Of a DNA stretch of 64,000 nucleotides, positions 33,797 to 42,543 are shown in pieces; position 1 is the first letter of the stretch, and each line of letters starts with the position of its first letter. A program made the position numbers and the translations under genes. This stretch comes from Emticicia sp965283955. GTDB taxonomy: Bacteria > Bacteroidota > Bacteroidia > Cytophagales > Spirosomataceae. The notes under the pieces were generated by a model. It ran no database searches. It was not told where the DNA came from and saw only the letters and a program-made list of their open reading frames with translations. Location: positions 1,364,001 to 1,428,000 of the forward strand of contig CBDIQW010000001.1 of the NCBI GenBank assembly GCA_965283955.1. Direction: 5' to 3'.

Positions 33797-36379
33797 ATGA
33801 GTGACGAAACACCAAAATACGACCCCCTGCAACAAAAAGAAGTAATTGACGATATGTTCGAGACTTGGTTTCTCGACTATGCCTCGTATGTAATCCTCGA
33901 ACGTGCCGTACCTGCCATCGAAGATGGACTAAAGCCCGTTCAACGCCGAATCATGCACGCCCTCAAAGAAATGGACGATGGGCGTTTCAACAAAGTGGCC
34001 AACGTGATTGGTTCAAGTATGCAGTATCACCCGCACGGCGATGCCTCGATTGGCGATGCCATCGTGACGATGGGACAGAAAAACCTCTTGCTTGATACCC
34101 AAGGAAACTGGGGCGATGTTCGCACGGGCGACGGTGCCGCCGCTCCTCGTTATATCGAGGTTCGCCTCTCGAAATTTGCCAACGATGTGCTTTTCAATGA
34201 AGACACTACCGAATGGCAGATGTCGTATGATGGTCGCAAGCGTGAGCCTGTCAATCTTCCAGCGAAGTTTCCGTTATTGCTTGCTCAAGGCGTTGAAGGT
34301 ATTGCCGTAGGCCTTTCTACAAAAGTTATGCCGCATAACTTCATTGAGCTGTGCGAGGCATCAATTTCTTATCTTAAAAAAGAGCCTTTCCAACTTTACC
34401 CCGATTTCTTGACTGGTGGTTTAGTTGATGTAACGAACTACAATGATGGCGGACGAGGCGGAAAAATTAAAGTTCGTGCAAAAATTGCCGAAATCGACAA
34501 GAAAACGCTTGAAATTCAGGAAATTCCGTTTAGTACAACTACCGCTACACTTATTGACTCTATCATAAAAGCCAATGATGCAGGAAAAATAAAAATCAAA
34601 AAAGTTGAAGATAACACGGCAAAAGAAGTTTCAATCATCATTCATCTGGCACCAAATACTTCGCCTGATATTACGATTGATGCCCTTTTCGCATTCACTG
34701 AGTGTGAAAATTCCATTTCGCCCAATGCTTGTATTATCATTGACAACAAACCACACTTTGTTACGGTTAGCGATATTCTGAGAGATTGCACCGAGCAAAC
34801 CAAACATTTGCTTCAACGTGAACTCGAAATTAAGCGTCACGAACTCAAAGAGAAATTACTTTATAGCTCGCTCGAAAAGATTTTCATCGAAAACAAAATC
34901 TACCGTGATATTGAAGAATGTACGACTTTCGAGGCGGTAGTAGCAACGGTCGATAAGGGTTTAGAGCCTTACAAAAAAGATTTTTATCGTGAAATCGTAG
35001 AAGATGATTTACTTCGTTTGCTCGAAATCAGAATCAAGCGTATTTCAAAATACGACTCTTTCAAGGCGGATGAATTAATGAAACGCTTGCTCGATGAATT
35101 GGCCGAAGTGGAAGATAACTTAGCCAACATCGTTCGTTATACAATTGCTTTTTACCGAGAATTATTGAAAAAATACGGCAAAGGTCGTGAGCGTAAAACC
35201 GAGATTCGTCAGTTTGAGTCTGTGCAAGCAACCGTGGTGGCAGCCAATAACCAAAAACTTTACGTTGACCGTGAAGGCGGCTTCATTGGATATGGTTTGA
35301 AAAAGGACGAATACGTAATGGATTGTTCAGATATTGATGATATTATTGCCTTCAAACGAGACGGCAAATATGTTATTACGAAAATTCAAGAAAAGGTTTT
35401 TGTAGGAAAAGATATAATTTACTGTTCGGTTTTTCGTAAAAATGATGAGCGAAAAATCTATAATGCGATTTATTTGGATGGAAAATCTGGAACATCTTAC
35501 GCCAAGCGTTTCTTCGTAACGGGTATCACTCGTGATAAAGAATATGATGTTTCGATGGGTAATCCAAAATCAAAGATATTATATTTCACAGCTAATGATA
35601 ATGGTGAAGCAGAATCGGTTGCGGTAAATCTTACGGCCAATTCAACTGCCAAAAAGAAACAATTCGATTGGGATTTTTCTGAACTCGCCATCAAAAATCG
35701 TAATTCAATGGGAAATGTTCTAACGAAATTTCCTGTACGTAAGATTGTCTTGAAATCTGCGGGAAAATCAACCCTCGGAGGTGTAGATATTTGGTTCGAT
35801 GCAGTAATTGGCAAACTCAACCGTGACGAACACGGTCAATATTTGGGAAATTTCGGCTCAGAAGATAAGATTTTGGTGATTTACAAAGATGGACAATACG
35901 AGTTTACAAACTTTGAGCTGACAAACCGCTATGAGCAGAAGGATATTCTGAAAGTAGTAAAATACGAACCGGAAAGACCAATTTCATGCTTACACTACGA
36001 GGGCGAACACAAGATTTATTACATCAAACGTTTCAAAATCGAAACCACTACGATGGATAAGAAATTCTTGTTTATTTCTGATACCAAAAACTCACGTTTA
36101 CTGACTGCGTGTTTGGATAAGTACCCTCGTTTTGAGATAAAAACCAAAGCCGATAAAAAAGCAAGTATCGAAACCCAAACGATTTTGGTAGATGAATTTG
36201 TAGAAGTACGTGGCTGGAAAGCCATTGGGCAGAAAATTAATGCTTATGAAGTTGTAGAAGTAAAACAACTCGAACCAAAAGCAGAAGAAGTAGCTGTTGA
36301 GGAAGTACTACAAACGATTGATGATAGCTCTGAAAATATTGATAATCAAGATGATGACAAGCAATTAGCTTTGTTTTGA
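33797..36379 (+). CDS. parC: DNA gyrase/topoisomerase IV subunit A (ParC-type)
   Basis: An 860-residue type IIA topoisomerase breakage-reunion subunit. It has the winged-helix domain with RAVPAIEDGLKPVQRRIMHAL, the QYHPHGDASIGDAIVTMGQ helix (the fluoroquinolone-resistance region), the active-site Tyr119 in GAAAPRYIEVRL, the tower and coiled-coil, and a C-terminal domain that has degenerate beta-pinwheel blades and no GyrA box, then an acidic tail (EDD-type). This makes ParC more likely than GyrA. A TATATTTG box lies at 33755-33762. It works with ParE to decatenate chromosomes. No parE is in the window. Confidence 0.92.
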   Translation: MSDETPKYDPLQQKEVIDDMFETWFLDYASYVILERAVPAIEDGLKPVQRRIMHALKEMDDGRFNKVANVIGSSMQYHPHGDASIGDAIVTMGQKNLLLDTQGNWGDVRTGDGAAAPRYIEVRLSKFANDVLFNEDTTEWQMSYDGRKREPVNLPAKFPLLLAQGVEGIAVGLSTKVMPHNFIELCEASISYLKKEPFQLYPDFLTGGLVDVTNYNDGGRGGKIKVRAKIAEIDKKTLEIQEIPFSTTTATLIDSIIKANDAGKIKIKKVEDNTAKEVSIIIHLAPNTSPDITIDALFAFTECENSISPNACIIIDNKPHFVTVSDILRDCTEQTKHLLQRELEIKRHELKEKLLYSSLEKIFIENKIYRDIEECTTFEAVVATVDKGLEPYKKDFYREIVEDDLLRLLEIRIKRISKYDSFKADELMKRLLDELAEVEDNLANIVRYTIAFYRELLKKYGKGRERKTEIRQFESVQATVVAANNQKLYVDREGGFIGYGLKKDEYVMDCSDIDDIIAFKRDGKYVITKIQEKVFVGKDIIYCSVFRKNDERKIYNAIYLDGKSGTSYAKRFFVTGITRDKEYDVSMGNPKSKILYFTANDNGEAESVAVNLTANSTAKKKQFDWDFSELAIKNRNSMGNVLTKFPVRKIVLKSAGKSTLGGVDIWFDAVIGKLNRDEHGQYLGNFGSEDKILVIYKDGQYEFTNFELTNRYEQKDILKVVKYEPERPISCLHYEGEHKIYYIKRFKIETTTMDKKFLFISDTKNSRLLTACLDKYPRFEIKTKADKKASIETQTILVDEFVEVRGWKAIGQKINAYEVVEVKQLEPKAEEVAVEEVLQTIDDSSENIDNQDDDKQLALF

Positions 36380-36483
36380 TGGTAGTAGTTGATGTTTAAG
36401 ATTCGATGTTTGGTAAAGTATAACAAAGAATAGATGTAAGAAAAATCGAACATCTAACCTCCAACATCAAGCATCAAAATAAC

Positions 36484-36714
36484 TCAAAATTCCCAAACAG
36501 TTGGATTTTTATGGCGGCGTAGGTGTTTTCGGACTTCCATCCAAAACGCTAATACTAAATAAATGATAATCGGAGAGCCAAAAGTGAAGAATGAAGCGTA
36601 GATAAAATATATACGAACGCTTCCGGCCGAAAAGTTAAGTTTTTCGCCGAGTCGAGAACAAACTCCGAAAAGTTGATTTTCAACTAAGTATCTTAATTGT
36701 CCTGTTTTTAGCAT
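36484..36714 (-). CDS. PspC domain protein
   Basis: A 76-residue membrane protein of the PspC family. The N-terminal part (ENQLFGVCSRLGEKLNFSAGSVRIYFIYASF) holds the PspC core pattern G-V-C-x-x-L-G-x-x-L-x-x-x-x-x-x-x-R, followed by one membrane helix (FGSPIIIYLVLAFWM) and a basic tail. In proteobacteria PspC senses envelope stress and binds PspA or PspB; here the protein is alone and its partner is unknown. It converges on the topoisomerase gene with about 100 bases between them. Confidence 0.85.
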   Translation of the reverse strand: MLKTGQLRYLVENQLFGVCSRLGEKLNFSAGSVRIYFIYASFFTFGSPIIIYLVLAFWMEVRKHLRRHKNPTVWEF

Positions 36715-36914
36715 TGTCTTGAAAAAGTGAATACGAAGTTAATAAAAAAATCGTATTTGTCAAGGGTTTAACAATAAATTAATAATCAACGCTAAGTTTT
36801 TGTACAATCAAATATTGGTTTAGTGCAAAAATATTTTTCTCGAAAACTTGTTTTTTCTTGAAAATTACGTACATTGCATTTCATTTATTTACTCTTTTAA
36901 TTTATTTAATTTCA

Positions 36915-37109
36915 ATGCAAACAGGTACAGTAAAATTCTTCAACGAAACAAAAGGCTTTGGTTTTGTGGTTGATGATGCTTCAGGACAAGAGATTTTTCT
37001 TCACGTGACGGGCTTAAACGGCACAAAGGTTCGTGAAAACGACCGTATTGAATTCGAAACTGTCGAAGGTCGTAAAGGTTTGAATGCAGTTAACGTGAAA
37101 AGAATATAG
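36915..37109 (+). CDS. Cold-shock domain protein
   Basis: A 64-residue single OB-fold protein that binds single-stranded RNA or DNA. RNP1 is KGFGFVV and RNP2 is IFLHVTG; the start MQTGTVKFFNETKGFG is the usual CspA N-terminus, so ATG at 36915 is chosen over an upstream in-frame ATG at 36858, which would add a hydrophobic, unlike segment. A leader of more than 150 bases precedes it, as in many cold-shock genes whose mRNA folds with temperature (inference). A strong terminator follows. Confidence 0.93.
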   Translation: MQTGTVKFFNETKGFGFVVDDASGQEIFLHVTGLNGTKVRENDRIEFETVEGRKGLNAVNVKRI

Positions 37110-37142
37110 TTTTTTTCTGAGTTTAAATTGACTTCAGTACCC

Positions 37143-37180
37143 AAGCCCCTCAATCTAAAAGATTTGAGGGGCTTTTGTTT
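37143..37180 (+). terminator. Terminator of the cold-shock gene
   Basis: AAGCCCCTCAATCT pairs with AGATTTGAGGGGCTT (one bulge) around a short A loop, followed by TTTTGTTTT. Confidence 0.85.
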
Positions 37181-37190
37181 TAATTTTCCA

Positions 37191-37242
37191 TACGTATTAC
37201 TACGTAGCCCCCTGTCCGTATTTTTACGTATTTTACTACGTA
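37191..37242. promoter_or_regulatory. Array of TACGTA hexamers, candidate response-regulator operator
   Basis: TACGTA occurs at 37191, 37201, 37225 and 37237, with a TCCGTA at 37215, so five hexamers lie at spacings of 10, 14, 10 and 12 bases, close to one helical turn each. The array stands about 160-210 bases upstream of the small-protein/membrane-protein/kinase cluster, in a gap free of genes, and may bind the NarL-type regulator encoded at 39405. Confidence 0.5.
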
Positions 37243-37400
37243 ATTATACTTTTATTTTGGAAAGAATTTTACACAAATTACTTACAGTCAACAATTTACA
37301 AAATCATCGTCACTCACGTTCTTTTGAAATTCTACAATTTATGTATATTTTTGAAATATGCATAAGACTATCTAAAAATAATCGAACCCACTTTATAAAG

Positions 37401-37814
37401 ATGAAAAAAAAGACTACTACCTCAGGCAACCCAATTGCCGTAACAAAAATTAAAGAATACGCTGGAAATTTCAAAAAACAAGTAGAAAGCGGAATTTCTC
37501 TAAAAGAAGCATTTACTGACTCGAAAGGCTTAATCAGAGAAGCTGAGTTTTTTGGGAAAGATAAATTAATGGCTCTTTTAAATCCGAAGAAAATTGGCAA
37601 AGAGATTTTAGGTGTGAGAATTTACTACGGAATAAGCCCCGAAGACGCCGAAAATAATATGGCAGATAGTGGTACGATGAATCCTCGCTTATTTCTTGTC
37701 CCAGTTGGACTTGATGGGAATGATTTGAAATTCAACCACTCAGCTCTAAAAGATGCTCCCGATGGCGATGGGCTCGGCGATGGTAACCCTCAACCTCCTT
37801 TTAACGATAATTAA
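37401..37814 (+). CDS. Hypothetical protein ahead of a two-component system
   Basis: A 137-residue soluble protein of unknown function. The N-terminal part is basic (KKKTTTSGNPIAVTKIKEYAGNFKKQV), the middle has a helix-strand pattern (ISLKEAFTDSKGLIREAEFFGKDKLMALL, then VRIYYGISPEDAE), and the C-terminus is an Asp/Gly-rich tail (DAPDGDGLGDGNPQPPFNDN) that could bind calcium or be disordered. No signal peptide is present. ATG at 37401 is preferred; the frame stays open far upstream, but that part is AT-rich and crosses the TACGTA array. It is followed after 9 bases by a membrane protein gene and then by a kinase and a response regulator, so it is probably part of that operon. Confidence 0.65.
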   Translation: MKKKTTTSGNPIAVTKIKEYAGNFKKQVESGISLKEAFTDSKGLIREAEFFGKDKLMALLNPKKIGKEILGVRIYYGISPEDAENNMADSGTMNPRLFLVPVGLDGNDLKFNHSALKDAPDGDGLGDGNPQPPFNDN

Positions 37815-37823
37815 TACGCTCAA

Positions 37824-38520
37824 ATGCTGCTACAAACAATAATGCGAATACTAAGTGTGATTTCTGATATATCTATAGTATTACCGCTAATCATCGTTTA
37901 CATAAATAGACAATATTTGACGAAAGAACTCAAAATATTATCTATTTATGTAATACTTCTTTTTATTAGAAACATCATTGGACTTGTATACAATTTTCTT
38001 TATTTAAAATACAATTATTATGCAAACACTGTTTTTTATTATAATCTCACTAACATAGTTAGTTTTTATTTGATTGCATATCTTTACATTTTATTGCTGA
38101 AAGATGTATTTTTGAAAAGATTAATTTATGTACTTATTGTAGTTTTTACAATTTTTTTCTTTTCTTGATATAGCCAATGGAACATTAAACATTAACACAG
38201 CCGTATTTAATAAATATTCTTACTTGGTTTCAGGTATTTCTATCACTATTCTTGCCTTTGTCCATCTTTTTAAGATATTAAAAGAACTCCAAACAGAAAA
38301 TATATTAACTTATTCATATTATTGGCTAAGTGCTTCGTTCTTACTATATTTCTCAAGTACTTTTTATATGTACCTTTTTGTAAAAAATATTATAAGCGAA
38401 ACAAGGGTTAATCCAATGATTTTATGGCAAATTGATAATATTTGTTTCATTATATTATCAATAATTCTGAGTTTTGTTTTTAAGTTCAGTAAAAATTTAA
38501 ACCTGATAAATTCAAATTAA
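37824..38520 (+). pseudogene. Multi-helix membrane protein (possible sensor), one frameshift
   Basis: About 231 residues with some seven hydrophobic helices and few charged residues. The frame changes at a run of seven T at 38152-38158: taking out one T joins VVFTI to FSFLDIANGTLNINTAVFNKYSYLVSGISITIL, so a homopolymer sequencing error is the simplest reason. The gene stop (38518-38520) is one base before the histidine kinase start. It has no known motif; its place suggests it is the membrane sensor partner for the kinase, which has only one membrane helix itself. The region is strongly AT-rich. Confidence 0.65.
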
Positions 38521-38521
38521 A

Positions 38522-39316
38522 TTGAATAATTTCGATTATTTTTATGTAGTCATTTTTCTAACAATATTTACTTTTATAATATTGTTGGCTATCATTTTGT
38601 TTGTGACTTACTACCAGAGAAAACAAATACAACAAAAGATAGCCATTCAAGAGCTAAAAAGCGAAATGCAACGCCAAATGCTTGAGTCAGCCCTTGAAGT
38701 ACAGGAAGTTGAAAGAGTCAGAATAGCTAAAGACCTTCACGATGAGGTTGGAGCAATGCTTTCGGTTACAAAAATGAGTTTCAATCAACTACTCCGAAAA
38801 CTTGATAGTGCTGAAGATTTGGCAAAAATGGGCAAACAAACCCGTGAGCTACTCGAACAATCAATCGGACAAGTACGTAGAATCTCTAAAGAACTCGTAC
38901 CCAGCACGCTCGAAGAATTTGGGCTGATACTTTCAATCGACGAATTCATCCAAAAAGTACATTTAGCTTCTACTACTTCTTTTACTTTCAGTCACGAGGG
39001 AATTGCCCAAAAACAACGTTTTGACAAAAAAATTGAGTTGACAATTTACCGACTTATCCAAGAACTCGTCAATAACGCCCTCAAACACGCCGAAGCCAAA
39101 GAAATAACCTTAAAACTTACGACCAAAGACAATAAAATTATTTTTATCTTTACCGATGATGGTAAAGGCTTTGATTTTGCGGCCATACGCAACGACCCTA
39201 AATCTGGCTTAGGACTCCGAAATATGGAAAGCCGTCTGAGCGTAATCAATGGAACGATTAATCTTCAATCAAGCATCGGACAAGGAACAACCACCACTAT
39301 TGAAATACCTATTTGA
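38522..39316 (+). CDS. NarL-type sensor histidine kinase (HisKA_3)
   Basis: A 264-residue kinase with one N-terminal membrane helix (FYVVIFLTIFTFIILLAIILFV), a short coiled coil, the HisKA_3 dimerisation region with phospho-acceptor His73 in RIAKDLHDEVGAML, and the ATP-binding domain: N box ELVNNALKHAEAK, G1 DDGKGFDF, G2 GLGLRNMESRL and the TTIEI end. It has no extracellular sensor domain. The start is a TTG at 38522, directly after the stop of the membrane protein; no ATG is available before the helix. The partner is the LuxR-type regulator 88 bases downstream. Confidence 0.9.
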   Translation: MNNFDYFYVVIFLTIFTFIILLAIILFVTYYQRKQIQQKIAIQELKSEMQRQMLESALEVQEVERVRIAKDLHDEVGAMLSVTKMSFNQLLRKLDSAEDLAKMGKQTRELLEQSIGQVRRISKELVPSTLEEFGLILSIDEFIQKVHLASTTSFTFSHEGIAQKQRFDKKIELTIYRLIQELVNNALKHAEAKEITLKLTTKDNKIIFIFTDDGKGFDFAAIRNDPKSGLGLRNMESRLSVINGTINLQSSIGQGTTTTIEIPI

Positions 39317-39404
39317 CGAGTTTTGAGGCTTTTGCCTATAAATCTAACAAGTTTTGAAAGGCTAATTCAGAACTCAAAACTCAGCACTCAGAATTCTATA
39401 AACT

Positions 39405-40055
39405 ATGTCAAAGATACAATTAGCGGTCGTTGACGACCACAATTTATTTCGCAAAGGAATGATTTCAATCCTTCAGCAAGTACCTGATTTTGAGGTAGTT
39501 ATGGAGGCAGTAAACGGACAAGAATTTCTCGACAAACTTCAAAACCAGCAAATTGATGTAGTCTTGATGGATTTACAAATGCCAGTTCTTGATGGTATTA
39601 AAACCACCGAAATCGTGAGAGCGAAGTTCCCTGACGTAAAAGTACTTATACTTTCAATGCAAGACGAAGACCAATTTGTGTTGCATTTGATGGAAATCGG
39701 AGCAAATGGCTATTTATTGAAAGATACGGACCCCGAAGAAGTAGAAAAGGCCATTAGAAAAGTAAACGAAACCGAAATCTATTTCAGCGATTTTGTGAGC
39801 AAAATTATGCTTCGTAAAATGAATCGTAAGCCTCAGCAAGAAAGCAAAATATTTAACTACAAAACCGACCTTTCTGAGCGTGAAATACAGGTTTTGAAAT
39901 ATATCTGCGAAGGACTCACAACCGCAGAAATTGGCGAAATAGTAGCACTCAGCCCCCGAACAGTTGAGGGGCATCGACTAAGAATGATGGAAAAACTTGG
40001 GCTGAAAAATACGGCAGGTTTGGTAGCCTATGCTATTAGAAATAATTTGGTTTAG
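39405..40055 (+). CDS. NarL/FixJ-family response regulator
   Basis: A 216-residue regulator. The receiver domain has acidic VVDDHN, phospho-acceptor Asp56 in VVLMDLQMP, the SMQDED switch region and K109 in LLKDTD. The output is a LuxR-type helix-turn-helix (LSEREIQVLKYICEGLTTAEIGEIVALSPRTVEGHRLRMMEKLGLKN, about residues 150-196). It is the natural partner of the HisKA_3 kinase upstream, and is a candidate to bind the TACGTA array at 37191-37242. Target genes are not known. The 88-base gap from the kinase has only a weak inverted repeat. Confidence 0.92.
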   Translation: MSKIQLAVVDDHNLFRKGMISILQQVPDFEVVMEAVNGQEFLDKLQNQQIDVVLMDLQMPVLDGIKTTEIVRAKFPDVKVLILSMQDEDQFVLHLMEIGANGYLLKDTDPEEVEKAIRKVNETEIYFSDFVSKIMLRKMNRKPQQESKIFNYKTDLSEREIQVLKYICEGLTTAEIGEIVALSPRTVEGHRLRMMEKLGLKNTAGLVAYAIRNNLV

Positions 40056-40131
40056 AATAATGATACGAGATATTAGATTCGAGATACAAGAGTAAAAAAT
40101 ATCCCTTTTCTTGAATCTAATATCTCCCATT

Positions 40132-40521
40132 TTAAGCCCCCAATATGGCCGAAAACTCAATTTCCACCAAATAATCAGCACCAATCAAAGCACTTACTTC
40201 TACCATTGTCGTACAAGGTTTTATATCTTTAAAAAATTCTCCATGAGCTTTACCAATTTCTTCCCATTTAGAAATATCTGTTGCAAAAATACGAGTACGC
40301 ACTACATCTTTCAGTGAAGCTCCCAGTTGTTCGAGGACTTTTTCAACTTTTAGAATGATAAATTTTGTTTGAATATAAACATCATTTTTCCCTACAATTT
40401 CTCCGCTACCATCAGTGGCAACTGTGCCTGTTACTTCAATGATATTTCCCATTTTTACTGCACGAGAATACCCAACGATGTCCTCCCATTTTGCACCAGT
40501 CGATACATTAATTCTTTCCAT
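40132..40521 (-). CDS. RidA/YjgF-family protein
   Basis: A 129-residue member of the RidA family, whose better-known members hydrolyse reactive enamines/imines from dehydratases. Visible parts are VEVTGTVATDGSGEIV, the LEKLGASLKDVVRTRIF-type helix (here VEKVLEQLGASLKDVVRTRIFATD), and the end region VEVSALIGADYLVEIEFSAI. The Arg in VRTRIF matches the active-site Arg105 position only partly, and the C-terminus is closer to the Rid2-7 subgroups than to RidA proper. It stands alone between converging and diverging genes. Confidence 0.85.
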   Translation of the reverse strand: MERINVSTGAKWEDIVGYSRAVKMGNIIEVTGTVATDGSGEIVGKNDVYIQTKFIILKVEKVLEQLGASLKDVVRTRIFATDISKWEEIGKAHGEFFKDIKPCTTMVEVSALIGADYLVEIEFSAILGA

Positions 40522-40694
40522 TACTTTTGTTTAGTTTAATAAATTTCTATGTTTAAAATCAACAAACCGTTATGCCATTTCTGAAATGTCATTCTAAAAA
40601 GACATCAAATTAGGTATTTTCTGCCATCTTGTCAGTAAATTTCTTATTGGCAAAATAATTGTCGAAATTTGCAAAAAATAAAATAGATTACAAA

Positions 40695-41253
40695 ATGGCA
40701 GAAAATAAAGAAGACGCAACAATTACTGACGAACAAACAGCAGAACAAACAACCATAGAAACCGAAGAAGTTGTAGAAGAAAACGAAAGTGTTGAAGAAA
40801 ACGTATCGGAGTCAGCGTCGCTCGAAGCACAACTTGCCGAAGCAAAAGACAAATATTTACGTTTATATGCTGATTTCGAAAATTTCCGTCGTCGCACATC
40901 AAAAGAAAAAATTGATCTAATTCAGAATGCCGCCGAAGGCTTACTCAAAGAATTGATTCCGATTGTTGATGATTCTCGAACGTGCCAATAAGTCATTCGA
41001 GACAGTTACCGAAGTAGAACCAATGAAAGAGGGCATTGCCTTGATTTTCAATAAGTTTCAAAAAACGCTGGCCAGCAAAGGCGTAAAAGCAATTGAATCA
41101 AAAGGAAAGGATTTTGATGTGGAGCTTCACGAGTGTATTACTCAATTTGCAGCAGGTGAAGAAAACAAAGGCAAAGTAATTGATGAAATAGAAAAAGGTT
41201 ACTCACTAAACGATAAAGTTATCCGCTACGCAAAAGTTGTAGTGGACACATAA
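40695..41253 (+). pseudogene. grpE: GrpE nucleotide-exchange factor, one frameshift (likely sequence error)
   Basis: About 186 residues of GrpE, the nucleotide-exchange factor for DnaK, placed before dnaJ as usual. The first part has the acidic N-terminus and the long coiled coil with the signature AEAKDKYLRLYADFENFRRRT and LLKELIPIVDD; the second part continues ERANKSFETVTE and ends with the beta domain ELHECITQFAAGEENKGKVIDEIEKGYSLNDKVIRYAKVVV (in order). An extra T at about 40974 shifts the frame: without it GAT GAT CTC GAA CGT reads DDLER. Since GrpE is nearly always essential, I take this as a sequence error. ATG at 40695 fits the start. Confidence 0.92.
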
Positions 41254-41257
41254 TTTT

Positions 41258-41318
41258 GAATGATAGAATGAGTGAATGATAGAGTGTCTTATTCCATCAT
41301 TCACTCATTCTATCATTC
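41258..41318. repeat. 23-bp perfect inverted repeat between grpE and dnaJ
   Basis: Arms at 41258-41280 and 41296-41318 are perfect reverse complements with a 15-base loop; within the arms the units GAATGAT and ATCATTC repeat. It ends 15 bases before the dnaJ start, so it may set the relative level of the two proteins or stabilise the dnaJ mRNA. Confidence 0.7.
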
Positions 41319-41333
41319 TATCATTCAAGAAAA

Positions 41334-42485
41334 ATGGCACAAAAAAGAGATTATTACGAAATATTGGGCGTTGCTAAAAATGCCTCAGAAGATGAATTAA
41401 AGAAAGCCTACCGTAAGCTGGCGATTCAGTATCACCCTGACAAAAACCCAGGGGATAAAGCTGCTGAGGAAAAATTTAAGGAAATTGCCGAAGCTTATGG
41501 CGTATTATCTGATGCCGAAAAACGTCAGCGTTATGACCAATTTGGGCATCAAGGTGTTGGCGGAGCAGGTGGCTTCGGTGGTGGTGCGGGCGTAAACATG
41601 GAAGATATTTTCGGAAGTGTTTTTGGTGATGATAGTCCATTCGGTAGTTTCTTCGGTGGTGGCGGCGGTGGTCGTCGTGGTGGCCCAAGTGTAAGAAAAG
41701 GTTCGGATTTGAGAATTAAACTCAAGCTCGACTTAGAAGAAATTGCTAATGGCGTAGAGAAGAAAATAAAAGTAAAACGATACGTTTCGTGTAATACTTG
41801 TAGTGGCAATGGCTCAAAACATGGTACTTCTCTCAAAACATGTGCAACTTGTAACGGTCAAGGGCAAGTGCGTAAAGTTGTGAATACAATGCTCGGACAA
41901 ATGGTTTCTACAAGCCCTTGTCCGACTTGTCAAGGCGAAGGGAAAGTGGTTACTGAACGTTGCGACGTTTGTTTTGGAGAAGGCCGCCAGTTGAATGAAG
42001 ATTTATTATCAATCAAAATACCTGCGGGTGTGGGCGAAGGAATGCAACTTTCGATGACTGGCAAAGGAAACGTGCCAACACGTGGCGGTATTGCGGGCGA
42101 TTTGTTGATAGTAATTGAAGAAGAAGAACATCCAGAACTTAAACGTGATGGTAGCAATATTCATTTTGATTTACGCATGAATTTTGCCGATGCTGCTCTG
42201 GGCAGAGAAGTTGAAATTCCGACAGTTGGTGGAAAAGTAAAAATAAATATCAAGGCAGGAACACAATCGGGCGAGATTTTACGCTTAAAAGGCAAAGGTT
42301 TGAAAGAACTCAACAGCTACGGTGTAGGCGACCAATTGGTTCATGTGAGCCTCTTCACTCCTACTACATTGAGTTCGGAAGATAGAGCTATTCTTGAAAA
42401 AATCAGAACAATGCCTAATTTCCAGCCAAAAACCGATAAAAGCGATAAAAGCATCTTTGAAAAAATGAAAGATTTCTTTCACTGA
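41334..42485 (+). CDS. dnaJ: Chaperone DnaJ (Hsp40)
   Basis: A 383-residue full-length class I DnaJ. The J domain (residues about 4-70) has the HPD motif in IQYHPDKNPGDK. A Gly-rich linker (GGAGGFGGGAG) follows, then four C-x-x-C-x-G-x-G zinc repeats: CNTCSGNG, CATCNGQG, CPTCQGEG and CDVCFGEG, then the two C-terminal substrate-binding domains. It stimulates DnaK ATPase and presents unfolded clients. It is 80 bases after grpE, likely one operon, with a hairpin in between and a terminator behind. No dnaK is in the window. Confidence 0.96.
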   Translation: MAQKRDYYEILGVAKNASEDELKKAYRKLAIQYHPDKNPGDKAAEEKFKEIAEAYGVLSDAEKRQRYDQFGHQGVGGAGGFGGGAGVNMEDIFGSVFGDDSPFGSFFGGGGGGRRGGPSVRKGSDLRIKLKLDLEEIANGVEKKIKVKRYVSCNTCSGNGSKHGTSLKTCATCNGQGQVRKVVNTMLGQMVSTSPCPTCQGEGKVVTERCDVCFGEGRQLNEDLLSIKIPAGVGEGMQLSMTGKGNVPTRGGIAGDLLIVIEEEEHPELKRDGSNIHFDLRMNFADAALGREVEIPTVGGKVKINIKAGTQSGEILRLKGKGLKELNSYGVGDQLVHVSLFTPTTLSSEDRAILEKIRTMPNFQPKTDKSDKSIFEKMKDFFH

Positions 42486-42506
42486 TATTTTCAGCAATTA
42501 AGCATA

Positions 42507-42543
42507 AAAACGGTTTAGAGAATATTTCTCAAACCGTTTTTTT
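42507..42543 (+). terminator. Terminator of the grpE-dnaJ operon
   Basis: AAAACGGTTT(A)GAGAA pairs with TTCTCAAACCGTTTT around an AT loop, followed by a T run. Confidence 0.85.

Noticed and set aside
36380..36483. Possible hairpin with GATGTT/AACATC parts after the topoisomerase gene
   Set aside because: The pairing is short and interrupted; too weak to call a terminator.
36858..36914. N-terminal extension of the cold-shock protein
   Set aside because: The added residues are hydrophobic and unlike any CspA; the ATG at 36915 starts the conserved fold exactly.
37128..37400. Upstream extension of the hypothetical gene at 37401
   Set aside because: The extension would run through the cold-shock terminator and the TACGTA array and has no good codon pattern.
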